A DNA stretch of 64,000 bases from assembly GCA_049999725.1 (NCBI GenBank), contig JBNGIS010008465.1, positions 1-64,000 on the forward strand, given 5' to 3'. The notes below the pieces were generated by a model. That model saw only the letters and a program-made list of their open reading frames with translations, ran no database searches and was not told the DNA's origin. The position numbers and the translations under genes are program-made. This document shows, one piece after another, positions 9,880 through 19,800 of this stretch. How positions within the stretch are numbered: position 1 is the first letter of the stretch; every line of letters begins with the position of its first letter. The stretch is from Haplomitrium mnioides (lineage: Eukaryota; Marchantiophyta; Haplomitriopsida; Calobryales).

Positions 9880-10396
9880 AGCCTTATTGTTATTGTCTCC
9901 TTATAGACTCCCTTATCTTGTTCTTGTCCTCCTCAGACACTGTTTGAGGATCCACCTGTTCTGTTTCTTGAAAAGTACGCAACCCCTTGGAGGATTGCCT
10001 TTTTGATCTTGACATTGGAGTCCGAACTGGCTCTGGCTCCGAGTCCTGCCGCGAGTTGCTTGGTGATGAAGACAACGGAGCAAACGAAGTAGATTTTGCT
10101 TCAGATTCTGAAGGGGCTAGCTCCTCCTCATTAACTAGTGCTGGTGCAGGTTTTTGCTTTTTTGGTGTCGGTTTCTTTTTCTTCAAAGCCTCAATTGGCT
10201 CCGACTCTTTTCTCTTATTTTGGGAAGAAGTCCGTGGACTGTGAACCGAGAATGTTGTCGCACTCGGATGTGACACCAGTTGTTGAATATTGATGCCCTG
10301 CTTGAGCTTTAGAATCTTGATTTGTATAGCGAGCTTGATGAAGTCTCGCTCGACGCGCTTCGCGTTATTGTACCCATCCACGAAATTGGCGAAATA
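9880..10396 (-). pseudogene. Gene 1 exon B: basic, low-complexity region
   Basis: It starts at the acceptor CACTCAG and reads YFANFVDGYNNAKRVERDFI, then a KLKQGINIQQL helix. A long Ser/Pro/Glu/Lys-rich stretch follows, containing a KKKKPTPKKQK nuclear-localisation-like cluster (residues about 65-85 of the block) and RSKRQSSKG. It ends with a stop at about 9890, while the ParB-like block follows in another frame, so there is a frameshift between them. The region looks like a flexible nuclear linker. Confidence 0.5.
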
Positions 10397-10494
10397 CTGA
10401 GTGAACTAAAAGTAAAGACAGAAAACAATTCGGCATTAGTGAAAACACAAAATTCACAAAACGCAAGGACTTTAAAAAAATACAAGCGTGCAGT

Positions 10495-10695
10495 AAACAA
10501 GAAAGTCCATACGCCCAGGGACTCTAAAGTCCAAGCGTGCGTGGACTCTAACGTCCACGCACAAATGGACATTGAAGTCCATGCGTGCACATACTTGAGA
10601 GTCTATGCGCACATGAACTTGGGAGTCCTTGCGTGTAAAGACTTAAGAGTCCACACACGTAGGGACTTGAGAGTCCATGCGCGCATGGACATTTT
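10495..10695. repeat. Palindrome array c (period about 24 bp)
   Basis: Core positions are 10509, 10533, about 10556, 10581, 10605, 10629, about 10652 and 10677 (perfect ATGCGCGCAT), with the linker GACTTGAGAGTCC. It lies in the intron between exons A and B of gene 1. The matching intron position in M3 (44975-45145) carries the same 24-bp array. Confidence 0.85.
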
Positions 10696-10750
10696 GCGAG
10701 TTACAACTAAGCAAAGAAAGAGAAAAAAGAAAAATGATTTCGAAACTCAC

Positions 10751-11090
10751 CTTGCCATCTTCCCTTCAGGCCTGAAGATGCGCAGTAAATATATTTCTCT
10801 CTTTGTACTCCGAAAAATCAAATCGCTTACGATTTGCACAATAAAGTGTAATTGAGCCTTGGGCCTGCACAAGTAGCCCGATGTTGGCTTTTTTCCCCTC
10901 TTGGATCATTGTAATTTGGACCAGTAGGCCCAAATTGAATTTTTCATTTTCACAAGCAAAAAGGTAAATATGTTGATTGGGATCTTTCACAGAGCAGTAA
11001 TTTACAAGCCATTTCCACTCAAGTCTTGAAGGCTCTAGAGCCTTGATAACATCTGAATACCTATATAGCTTTGGTTAAGGGGGGCGGAAA
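10751..11090 (-). pseudogene. Gene 1 exon A, conserved in M3, unknown domain
   Basis: The block reads RYSDVIKALEPSRLEWKWLV, then IYLFACENEKFNLGLLVQIT, then KKANIGLLVQAQGSITLY. It ends HLQA, stop, before the donor AAG|GTGAGT. The stop is TGA where CGA would keep the frame. M3 carries a recognisable homologue (INHYLYLFHGEGEKFNMGIEV, HIGLLV). I do not recognise the domain. It is the most upstream conserved block of gene 1, lying directly between gene 1 and the start of gene 2. Confidence 0.55.
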
Positions 11091-11567
11091 ACAATTCCTT
11101 GAGAGACCATTCTCTAGATAGAAAAAAAGGTCTTTTGGAGTTGAAAAATGTACTGAACAAAAGTTCAGAAATCACTAAATGCTGGAAACTGAAAAACTTT
11201 TAGTAAATGTAAAAATAGCAATAATCAGAAAACGAAAACTAAAAATTGAACTCACGACAATGGAAAAAAACATTCCATCGACGCTCTTTTTATAGCTAAA
11301 TTTCAAAAAACACTTTTTCTTGTCAAAAATTGATTCGGAGAGCTCTTGACACGTAGGTTTGCATGGTTGAAAAAAAAGTTAGTATATAAAGCATTGCTCA
11401 TTTTTATCTTTCCAATTTCTTTTTTTCATTTTCTTCCCAAAAAATTCTATATTTTGTTATTTTTGAAAAAAACGACAAAACCGTATTTTTTAAGAGTTCT
11501 GTGAGAGGTTTATAATATTTGTCAAAATAGTTTCTTGAAACAATTACTTTTTAGTCACCATTTTTCA
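11091..11567. promoter_or_regulatory. Shared intergenic region between divergent genes 1 and 2 of M1
   Basis: About 480 bp of AT-rich DNA separate exon A of gene 1 (minus) from the first ATG of gene 2 (plus). A bidirectional promoter is the natural inference. TATATAAAG-like sequences are present near 11380-11395. The homologous interval in M3 holds a solo family B LTR at 44129-44566. Confidence 0.4.
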
Positions 11568-11789
11568 ATGGCTAAGGTTTTAAAATGCAAAAAGAGGTTA
11601 GAATTTCAAGATTCATCTTCTCAAAAGAGTGTTGCTTTTGACAAACAATTTGAGAATAGTTCAAAGATCAATTTTTGGGAGTTAAGCGATGGAGTACCAA
11701 AAGCGTCAAGTATGATGGTGAGTATATTGGGGAAAAATATGACTTCTGTTGAATCAGATAGCTCCCCTCAGAAAGATTGAGAAGATTAA

Positions 11790-11930
11790 CTCCATGCATG
11801 CATAGGATCAAGGACTCAACCTCATGCGTGCATAGGGTCAAGGAGTGAATCCAATGTGCGCATAGGATTAACTACTGAACAACTTGCGTGCAAAGGATCA
11901 AAGAGGGAACTCAGTGCTCGCAGAGAATTC
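11790..11930. repeat. Palindrome array d (period 30 bp, 5 units)
   Basis: Cores ATGCATGCAT, ATGCGTGCAT, ATGTGCGCAT, TTGCGTGCAA and a degenerate fifth start at 11794, 11824, 11854, 11884 and 11914, an exact 30-bp period. The linker is close to AGGATCAAGGA. It lies in the first intron of gene 2. A degraded counterpart is visible in M3 at about 43555-43670. Confidence 0.85.
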
Positions 11931-13141
11931 AAGAAACAATCTTCATCCAACAAAAGATCTTTGTTACTCATCAAGTAGTCGAAGTTGAATATTTCTTCTG
12001 AGTATTCCAAAATGTCTAAAAAAATGCTCAACAAAGAGATTTCATACGATTGTAGAACTTTCTTCGTTCACAACTGAGAGAGACCTCAATATCCATGATC
12101 AAAGTGTGTCTGTTCAGAACACAAACAGCATACAATCTTTGGATAATTTTAATTTTGGAGATGAGCCAATCTCTCCGATAGCACCACTCAAACAACGAGT
12201 GATTTCATTTCAAGTTGCACCTTGCAAAGAGATTGGGACATCTGAAACGAATCGAATTCTATTAGAGGAGTTTTCATATGATAGTTTGGAAAACGATTCT
12301 GGTAAAGAGTCTCAATCAATCAACATTTCTTTGGAGTTATCGCCAAGCACACCGATTTTATTACAAAAAACATTTTTTTAATGGAGATATTGATCAAGAT
12401 TCAATTTTGGAATATGGCAGTTTTCCCAATCTCCAAGAAGAAACTCGTATCTCGAAAATATTCTATGACGGAACAAACAGTGTTTACGATAACAACCAAG
12501 ATCTTCAGGATGAATTATCTCCTATTGCTAGATTTGCTTATGAGTCGAATCGTCCAGCACAACATAAGAAATCTTTATCTTGGCCAAAACCCAAACGGGT
12601 AAACACCTTACGAGAAAATTCTTTGCGGAAAGTCTATCATAACGAGAGCTTTGTGAAGAAAAAGCTCGATCCAATATCGATTTCTAGATTGAAGAGAATT
12701 TCTTGTTGTCGAAATAATTTCTTGCCGTTGTGTAAGACAGATTTTTTGAAAATTGTGAGAGAAATATACTTTCGACAAAGCATGAAGAATCGAGATATCA
12801 CACTGCAGTGAGGAATATCAAGAAAAGATTCTAGTGTCAAAAATCAGTTTACACTACCTGGCGATACCTTTGTTTGTTGAAGAGCATTCAAATTAATATT
12901 AGCAATAAGGAATGATAGAATTCAAAATCTCATAAATGCATATTCTAGAGGCATTTTTGGAAAAAAAGAACTGTGTGCTAAAGGAGTTTTTGTTCATGAG
13001 TGGATGGAAAAAAATTTCCAATGACGTTGCGAGAGAATGCCCACTCACAAAGTGTACAGCTTGCCGGATAATTTTACAAAATGGGAAGTTTATAACTATT
13101 ACACAACTTATTTGAAAGAGACAGATCCCCATTGCATTCTT

Positions 13142-13241
13142 NNNNNNNNNNNNNNNNNNNNNNNNNNNNNNNNNNNNNNNNNNNNNNNNNNNNNNNNNNN
13201 NNNNNNNNNNNNNNNNNNNNNNNNNNNNNNNNNNNNNNNNN
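13142..13241. other. Assembly gap (100 N) inside gene 2
   Basis: A run of exactly 100 N, a conventional placeholder for unknown length. It interrupts the transposase-like frame between the LPDNFT block and the VGHTH block, so missing coding sequence is likely. Confidence 0.95.
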
Positions 13242-14439
13242 TGTTTGGATATCTTAGTCTCCTTATAGCCAAGAATGTTTTTTGAAAAATCAAGGTGGGA
13301 TTTCTCATGGTTGGCCATACTCATGATCAAATTGATCAAATGTTTAGCTGATTTTCGAAACGCTTAAAGCGTGTCAAAGCTTTCACGATCACTAGTCTAA
13401 GCGAGATGCTTCAATTTTCCTATAATCCTAAACCTCAAGTGACTCTTTTGTTGGAAACTTGGGATTGCAAAATATTTCTGTAGAAAAGTCCTTCTTTGGT
13501 TCAAATGATGCATGATATTACTTTTTATCAACAATTCAAGTTCCAATTAAATGATTCCAAAGCAAAGATTTGGAGCAAACAGTTTTCAACAGATGAATTT
13601 TGGCTACCTGCGGATGGTATTTGTCAACTCAAGTGTCTACCTGAAGTGGACAAAGAAATTTTAAGTTCAATGTTGATTCCTCTCAAGGCATATTCTGAAA
13701 TCTAAAAATCTCAAAAGGAAGAAAGAGAAGTGGATGCCGAGAAAGTGGTAATTTCAATAAGGGACAACATAAGTAAGAACTACTGCAAGTTTTTTACAGA
13801 TTCTGATATTGAATGGTGGAATGAACTTTTTCTTGCCCAATAAGAAATTGCGGCTTTTATCCTTGAAAAAAAGAGACGACGACTCGAAGCACAATTTACC
13901 TTTCCACCTTCACAACAATCAAACACTTGTAATGATTTTCAAAATACTTATCCAGATTCTCAGTTTTATGCTCAACAAATAGAAGAAGATACTCCGATAC
14001 AACAAATATTTTCTACACGCCGAGCAATCTATGATGGAGCACCTAGGCCGTGAGAAGGGACTCTTTCACACAATACTCGATACAAGCATAAATTTGGCAA
14101 TCTACATGATTTGAAAGCTAGAATGTTTATTTATGTTGTTGCATCTCTAGATCCAAAGAGCAGACCATTTTGGGTTGCCAAAGTTCTCAAAGTTTTGTCA
14201 TTTGATGAGGAAGATCCACCAAAATGGAAATGAGTACGAGCTCAATGGTTTCTTGTTTGGTTGAAGATGCATTTTTTTGGTCAATACTTCCCCAAAAAAA
14301 TAGCAACAACAAAAGGGAAACGCAAATCCAAGTTGTATATTGATTTACTTGATTTGACATAAATCACGATTTTGTTGTTTGATTTTCTTCTCACAAAAAA
14401 AAACCAATTGAGGAAAACGACTCTAGCTACCATTAAAGC

Positions 14440-14539
14440 NNNNNNNNNNNNNNNNNNNNNNNNNNNNNNNNNNNNNNNNNNNNNNNNNNNNNNNNNNNNN
14501 NNNNNNNNNNNNNNNNNNNNNNNNNNNNNNNNNNNNNNN
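14440..14539. other. Assembly gap (100 N) inside the gene 2 C-terminus
   Basis: A run of exactly 100 N between the LRKTTLATIKA reading and the terminal acidic ESSEAESKEIE stretch of gene 2. Confidence 0.95.
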
Positions 14540-14655
14540 CTCAATGCTGAAATGTTTCAAAGAGATTCAATCAGTGTCATTAACACTGAGATAGATCAAG
14601 CAAACCTTGATGAATCTTCTGAAGCTGAATCCAAAGAAATCGAGACCAGAAACTA

Positions 14656-15110
14656 AAGCCCTTCAAGAACTTTGTTCTATATTTTATATTTGCAAATCTG
14701 GTATAATTTAGTATCATCATTTCCAAAAGTATTTGAAAATCGCTTTTAGTAACTTGTTGGATTTTTTGCCAACTTGAACTTGTGACTGTAAATCATTCCA
14801 AGTTGAATGTTGTTCTTTGTAAATGAAACTTTAATTCATAGTTAATATTTTTATTTGCTTCGTAGAAATATTTTCATCTTCAAAATATAAAGAATTTTCC
14901 TTTCAACTTTCAAGGTTATTATCTCGGTGAAGCATTTGCCCAAATTGACTAATTTTTTTTAAGACTTTGTTGCAAATATTTGAATCTTTAGCATTGTTTG
15001 ACTAAGATGAAGAGCTTTGTACTCATTTTTCCTTTTAGATTCCGAATTAGAAATCAAAATTTTTTGCGTACGTAGAGTTTGTTGCAAAAATAGAACGTTT
15101 ACAGTATGTA
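14656..15110. other. 3' flank of gene 2, no gene seen
   Basis: AT-rich DNA downstream of the last gene 2 codons. The same sequence can be followed on the opposite strand of M3 near 41200-41440. I see no ORF or RNA gene. Confidence 0.6.
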
Positions 15111-15119
15111 TCCTTGGTT

Positions 15120-15500
15120 GTAGAATAGTGAACCCTATGCGCGCATAGACTTTGATTTGCAAGCAAAACGTACAATGTACAAAAAATCTTCTACAAAACT
15201 GAAAACCTAGCTTCTTGTCAGGCTTTGTTGTGGAATGTTGAGATGGTGAGTTTGGATTCCTATGCGCGCATAGAATTTGGGGTGGAGTGTTCAGATGGTG
15301 AGTTTGGATTCCTATGCGCACATAGACTTTGGGGTGGAGTGTTCAGTTGGTGAGTTCGGAATCCTATGCGCGCATAGACTTTAGGGTGGAGTGTTCACTT
15401 GTTGAGCTTAGATTCTTAAGCGCACCTAGACTTTGCAGTGGAGTGTTCACATATTTAGCTAGGATTCCTAGGCGTGCATAGACTTTGGAGTGGAAGTTCA
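15120..15500. repeat. Palindrome array e (period about 52 bp)
   Basis: Cores lie at 15137, 15262, 15314 and 15366 (ATGCGCGCAT or ATGCGCACAT), then at degenerate positions near 15417 and 15470, giving 51-52 bp spacing. The unit contains GGAGTGTTCAGATGGTGAG. This array has the longest unit of the five in M1 but keeps the same 10-bp core. Confidence 0.85.
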
Positions 15501-16342
15501 CATCTTCCAAAAGTTCTACTTCTCATGTATGACCCTTAAGCTTCTTCATACAAAGACTACCGATTACAACTTTGTTTGTACACAAGTCATAGACTTTTTT
15601 GTAGATCTTGAGACCTTTGTTTGGTTGAATCATGTCTAAAACTTGGACATGTTTCTTGTTTACAATCTTAATTCAATCTCCTTAGCTACTACCTTTTTAT
15701 TTTGAACTATGATACGTTTCTGTATATACTTCGTTCAATTATGAAATATTTTTAATTGCTGGAACCTTATTAAAAGCCCACGTTCACTTTTGATTGGATG
15801 GATTTTCAATTTAAAGTGAAAGTTTCCTTTTCTTTCTTGACGTTTAAAATAAAGCTCCTAAATCCATGCAATGTTTCGTTTTCTTTATTTTTGTGTTTAC
15901 TATTGCAAACTTATTCCCTTGACTTCTAGTCCTTTTAGGCTTTTTCTTTGTGTTTTGTAATATTTTTCCAACAGAAAAGTTCTAAAGAGCACTATGTCTA
16001 CACCCGCCTAAAGTTTGTGCACTGAAATATATTTCAAAATAGTTTCTTGTTACGTGTATTTAAACTTTTGGGCTTAGGATTGTAATCAATGATAAATACA
16101 ATTTTTTGATGAAAACATACCAAAATTTTAATGCTTTTAAACAAATTCAAGTTTTCTAATATTTTCATNNNNNNNNNNNNNNNNNNNNNNNNNNNNNNNN
16201 NNNNNNNNNNNNNNNNNNNNNNNNNNNNNNNNNNNNNNNNNNNNNNNNNNNNNNNNNNNNNNNNNNNNTAAAAATTAACCTCATTTTTTATATTTTTTTA
16301 TATGAAAAACCAAAATTTTTCCCAAAAAAAAAGTTCTGATTC
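15501..16342. other. Right subterminal AT-rich region of M1, with gap
   Basis: Non-coding DNA shared with M2 (36465-36794) and, inverted, with M3 (37120-37600), so it belongs to the element. The gap 16169-16268 lies within it. No gene seen. Confidence 0.7.
16169..16268. other. Assembly gap (100 N) near the M1 right end
   Basis: A run of exactly 100 N. The homologous sequence in M2 (about 36600-36700) suggests what is missing. Confidence 0.95.
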
Positions 16343-16378
16343 TGAGTAGCCTATTCTTGGTTCAAAGTAGCGATTGTT
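16343..16378 (+). repeat. Right terminal inverted repeat of M1
   Basis: TGAGTAGCCTATTCTTGGTT, then CAAAGTAGCGATTGTT. Its reverse complement matches the left end at 6140. B1 pol sequence resumes directly after it. Confidence 0.85.
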
Positions 16379-16935
16379 TTCTTCTTTGCAAGATGCTTGC
16401 AATCATCTTAATGTTGCTCAAAATTGGCAAAAGCAATATGTCGATAATCGTCATTGTGATTGTTTTTATGCTTTAGGTGACCAAGTTATGTTATCTTAAC
16501 CAAGCTTATGACCAATCTTGTTTAAGTTATGTTATCCACTCTTGATTTTCCATTGTCTTTAGGTACTCAAGTTTGTAAGTTATCTCGTCCTTGGACTGGT
16601 TCTTTCTCTATTTCTCAAGCTATTTCTCCCATTGCTTATCAACTCAATCCTCTAAACTAAAGTCTTTTACTCCTAGTCCATCTTCTTTTCCAAATTGTGT
16701 TCAACTTACTCTTCCAACTATTGTTCTTGTTGATTATGAAAAATTTAAAGAGGACTGTATTTTGGTGAAAAGAGTTATCAAGTGAGGGCGACATCCAGAA
16801 GTTCAATACAATGTGTTGTGAGAAGGCTATCCACTTCATGATGCTATTTGGGAACCTTATTCAAACCTTGAGAATGCTCAAAAGGTTATTCAAAATTTTC
16901 AAAGTTGCGGCAATGACGAGGACGTCATCGATTAG
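16379..16935 (+). pseudogene. Family B integrase tail and chromodomain (B1, second part)
   Basis: Reading resumes as SLQDACNHLNVAQNWQKQYV and GDQVML. It continues through frameshifted GPY-region sequence to a chromodomain remnant (EGYPLHDAIWEPYSNLENAQ, about 16800-16880) and ends DEDVID, stop, at 16933-16935. It is the direct continuation of 4540-6139. The stop lies just before the LTR. Confidence 0.82.
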
Positions 16936-17270
16936 TAGGCGGTATAGAGAAGTGAAGGAAGTGGTAGAGGGTCACTTGTAGGGTTGACTACTTACCTTCA
17001 AAGTTTCTTTTAGGGTTTTAAGGTTGAAATTAGAAGTGACTTGTAAGTGAAGAAAGAGGGATTACATCTTCTTCTCTTGTATAAATAGAAGGGCTTCATA
17101 GCCCCACTCTTTATTCTAGAGTTTCTTTCAATTCAATTTGGCTCTTTAGTTGTTTGGCTTTGGCTAGTAATCTTGGCTTTTGTTTCTTTATTGATTTTGA
17201 GTTGTTTAACTCTATTAGAGCTATCTTGAAGTTGCTACTTATTTGGAAGTTAGTCTTTGAGTTCACTTAC
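16936..17270 (+). repeat. Family B 3' LTR of B1, lacking its first ~100 bp
   Basis: It contains the family hallmarks GGAAGTGGTAGAGGGTCACTT, CTTGTATAAATAGAAGGGCTTC (TATA region) and the terminal GAGTTCACTTACA. It lacks the usual TGTAATAGTAC start. Confidence 0.8.
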
Positions 17271-18005
17271 ATCACCTCACAAAATGTTGATAATGCTATG
17301 GACTGTGATAGTAGACCTTCAACTAGTCCATTGAATCTAACAAGCAACTTGCTCACTTGTGCCTCTCCAGATTGCCATCTAAGCCAATAAAATACTGACT
17401 TGTTCCAAAAATCAATAGTAAACCCATGGGATATAACATTGTACATCCCACCAAAACATTCTAAGACTAAACCTTGGTCAGTATAGCTCAAGAGCTTTCT
17501 TGTGAGCTACCTGTGGAATGATCAGCTTGTACACTAAGCTTGATCTCTCCACGTGTAATGTGTTGTGTGGGTAAAAGTCCTCCTGATGAAGTTGGATTGG
17601 AAAAGAGCAAATCTTCACATCCCCTGACCTCAATTGCAATCCTTGCACAACTGACTTGCCTAACATCAAAGGATATGCACATGTATCCAATAATATTCAA
17701 GCTGGCTTGTACACCACATTTGAAGAGCCAACAAGTCGGAAAATACCACTTTGATTGTCGTTGGACACCACACTTGGTCTAAATCTTGTCCTATCAAATG
17801 TTGGTTGGGTTGGTAACTCCATCAATCCCACCACATCATGATGCCATATCTCACCTTGATATGTAGAGGCATCTGCGTTAGCTACTCTACTCACAGATCT
17901 CACTTCCATACTGGAAGTAGCACCGTCAGTCTCCTTACATAATGCGGCCACCAACCTAAACACTTCAACTAGTGTGACTCCTTTAGTCAACACATCCATA
18001 GCTAA
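17271..18005 (-). pseudogene. Aspartic protease region of C2
   Basis: The minus-strand reading gives LLDTCAYPLMLGKSVVQGLQ at about 17700-17640. DTG has become DTC, and PxMxGK follows as in plant retroelement proteases. CSFPIQ, a strand pattern, and MLYPMGLLLI with WLRWQSG follow; these match a protease-adjacent block (YPLGF...RPGW) known from plant LTR elements. Frameshifts lie near 17690 and 17490. An open stretch upstream (17999-17697, RFRPSVVSNDNQSGIF) joins gag to protease. Confidence 0.65.
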
Positions 18006-19800
18006 AAAACAGTGGTTTCTAAACCACTAACATAGTTACCTCCAAAGCTGAAGACACACTCCCTTCTACTTTGGCTGATCTCTCCATATCTTTGGAAGCC
18101 TGAGTCAGATGCATAGACATGGTCTTCACCAAATTTGTCAACTCAAAATGTTTGAAAATAGAAATCTACATGAAATGGTGTGATAGTTGATGTGCGCATA
18201 CACATCAATTGATCTCTCCACATCTCTGGAAGCCTGAGTGAGATGCATGAAAGTAGACCTCACAAAATCTGTCAACTCAAATGACTATGGAAGCTTTACC
18301 TATTGGTGGGCATCTCTTCTTTAAGGATCAGACTCCACTATTGCTCTCCTAGGCTCAAGAACCTTGCCTTCTGCTCTGAACACCATCATAGACACATCAA
18401 CGTGGGTTGTTCCACACATGAATCCCATGCAACTAAATCCTCCATCAGCTCCATAGGAAGTAGAGACTTTAGCTCTAGAGTTAGGCCTTGCTTATGTTGT
18501 AGTCATGGTAGCTAACTGCTGCTCCAACTGTGCAATCTTAGCATCTTTCAAATCCACACTAGTGCTTGGAGCACCTACCCTAGCTCTCCCAGCTGATGAT
18601 GCTCCTTAGCCACGACCATCTCACCCATCTCTGTCTTGCTCACATGTGCGATCTCCTCCTCATCGCAGCTCAAGATGAAGGGAAAAAAACCTATCCATGG
18701 TGTGACCCATGACTCCACAGTGGTCAAATTGTCACTAGCCAATTGCACCTACATCTCCAAAACACAATGCTGATGGCTTCTTTGCCTTTGGAGATAGTAT
18801 CTGCAAATGATCTCCACCACATGTCCAACAACTTGACTAATGACTTGCATAAGATGGCAATGCCTTCTACCCACCTGACTATCTTCCAGCCTTCTAGCCC
18901 TTCTATGGCGCAGACTGTGATGTAGATATGGTTGGAGGTGTAGATTTTGGCACTTCCTTATGAAATTCAGTAGTGACTACTCTCTCACGTTCCCCAAGTT
19001 GATCTCAATACGCTCTGGCAGTGTAAATGCAATGGCTAGAGTGGGATCAAAATCCATGAGAAGGGTGGCATCTCTCACTCTCCTCCTCAAATCTCTATTA
19101 AAATAGAATACCAGAATTGGACAACTTGAGCATGTGTCATCCTAGTGTAGGCTTTTCTCAAGCTCTCTCCAATCTTGTATTGGAACTTTTGAAGACTCTT
19201 CAACTTATCAGTCCGCACACCTTGGTAATTATGTCTCAAAACTGCAACAAACTCAACCACAAGATTAAAAAATGGGATACTTCTACTCTCTATTGCAGTA
19301 ATTGGAATATGTGCACCGAAATCTCCTCGTGCTCTTGAAGCACTAAGGTTGTGGTTAGTGCTACTAGAGGATGCAATATGGATTGTAGGGTAATAGACAC
19401 TTACTCTTTCCCCATATGTAATGGAGACATAGTTGGATGACCAATACTATCTCTAATACTCAATCTTAGTCAAATGAGACCACTCAAATTCATGGTAGTC
19501 ATCAATGGGTGGCCTTTTGTAATGCTAAAACAAACCTTCCCATGTCATGAAAGGTTTAAAGAAAGCAGAATTCCATAATGCTTGCTTATCACACCAAGTG
19601 TCAAACTCCTAGATGAAATCATCTAGATCAATAGAGGCTACTGCACCAAAAAATCTTCTTTGCTCATTTGTGGCCCCATACATCTCATCCATATCCCATG
19701 ACAAAAGGGAATATACATGAGTGCTAGAAAAATTTTCCTCTTCTTTGCTTGATGTATGGTCACTTATCAATTGTTGAGTCGCTTCTACTCTAAGTCAAAA
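18006..19800 (-). pseudogene. gag of C2, heavily mutated
   Basis: Similar to C1 gag (51590-53125) in the same order: the WCD...LWNSAFF...WEGLF block near 19650-19530, the HYW/LNY block near 19460, the MRRxxN helix near 19100, and the tail with repeated chloroplast-like VSRVANADAS residues near 17880. No open frame exceeds about 75 codons. Function is inferred from position only. Confidence 0.6.

Larger units (their letters stand above)
7050..11090 (-). pseudogene. M1 gene 1: predicted spliced ParB-like plus DNA methyltransferase gene, broken
   Basis: Read on the minus strand, five coding blocks are separated by introns with good splice signals: exon A (about 11090-10751, donor AAG|GTGAGT), exon B (from 10396, acceptor CACTCAG), a ParB-like block and a linker (about 9860-8967, donor G|GTAACT), exon D (8301-7745, acceptor TGCTAG, donor G|GTAAGT) and exon E (from 7653, acceptor TTTTTACAG). 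Exon A has its homologue in M3 (44575-44950) and exons D/E in M4. The palindrome arrays at 8370-8885 and 10495-10695 fall in introns. Stops such as TGA in place of CGA at the end of exon A, and a frameshift in exon D, inactivate it. The order ParB-like then N4/N6 methyltransferase resembles bacterial and phage ParB-methylase proteins. Joining the blocks into one protein is inference. Confidence 0.6.
11568..14655 (+). pseudogene. M1 gene 2: transposase-like protein of the DUF7869 type, broken
   Basis: The first exon starts ATGGCTAAGGTT at 11568 and ends at a donor ATG|GTGAGT (11717). The second coding stretch runs from about 12106. Recognisable blocks are RISCCRNNFLPLCKTDF (Cys cluster, about 12700), an R-x-x-Y helix, FVCxRAFKLILAI (about 12868), ERMPTHKVYSLPDNFT (about 13030) and, after the first gap, FLMVGHTHDQIDQMFS (13301-13350). 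The VGHTHxxxDQxFS motif is typical of plant and metazoan transposase-like proteins I know as DUF7869. A C-terminal RPFWVAKVLKVL block (about 14160) resembles a chromo/BAH-like tail. Stops include TGA at codons where CGA fits. Part of the likely catalytic core is hidden by the gap. Confidence 0.6.
6140..16378 (+). mobile_element. Element M1: large TIR DNA element with two divergent genes
   Basis: The left end reads AACAGCCGCTACTTTGAACC. The reverse complement of the right end reads AACAATCGCTACTTTGAACC, so the element has terminal inverted repeats. TTCT directly flanks both ends (6136-6139 and 16379-16382). The homologous stretch of B2 (near 20935 on the minus strand) shows the empty site, which proves that M1 is an insertion. 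Inside are gene 1 on the minus strand (ParB-like plus DNA methyltransferase), gene 2 on the plus strand (transposase-like), and five palindrome arrays. Three 100-N gaps interrupt it, so the true length is uncertain. M2, M3 and M4 in this window share its ends and genes. Confidence 0.85.

Noticed and set aside
6500-15500. CRISPR-like arrays of palindromic repeats
   Set aside because: The repeat unit is not a constant direct repeat with unique spacers: linkers are themselves repeated, units are short, and the context is a plant transposon.
6140-16378. Helitron interpretation of element M
   Set aside because: It has clear terminal inverted repeats and flanking TTCT, with no TC start, CTRR end or 3' hairpin, and no Rep/helicase motifs.
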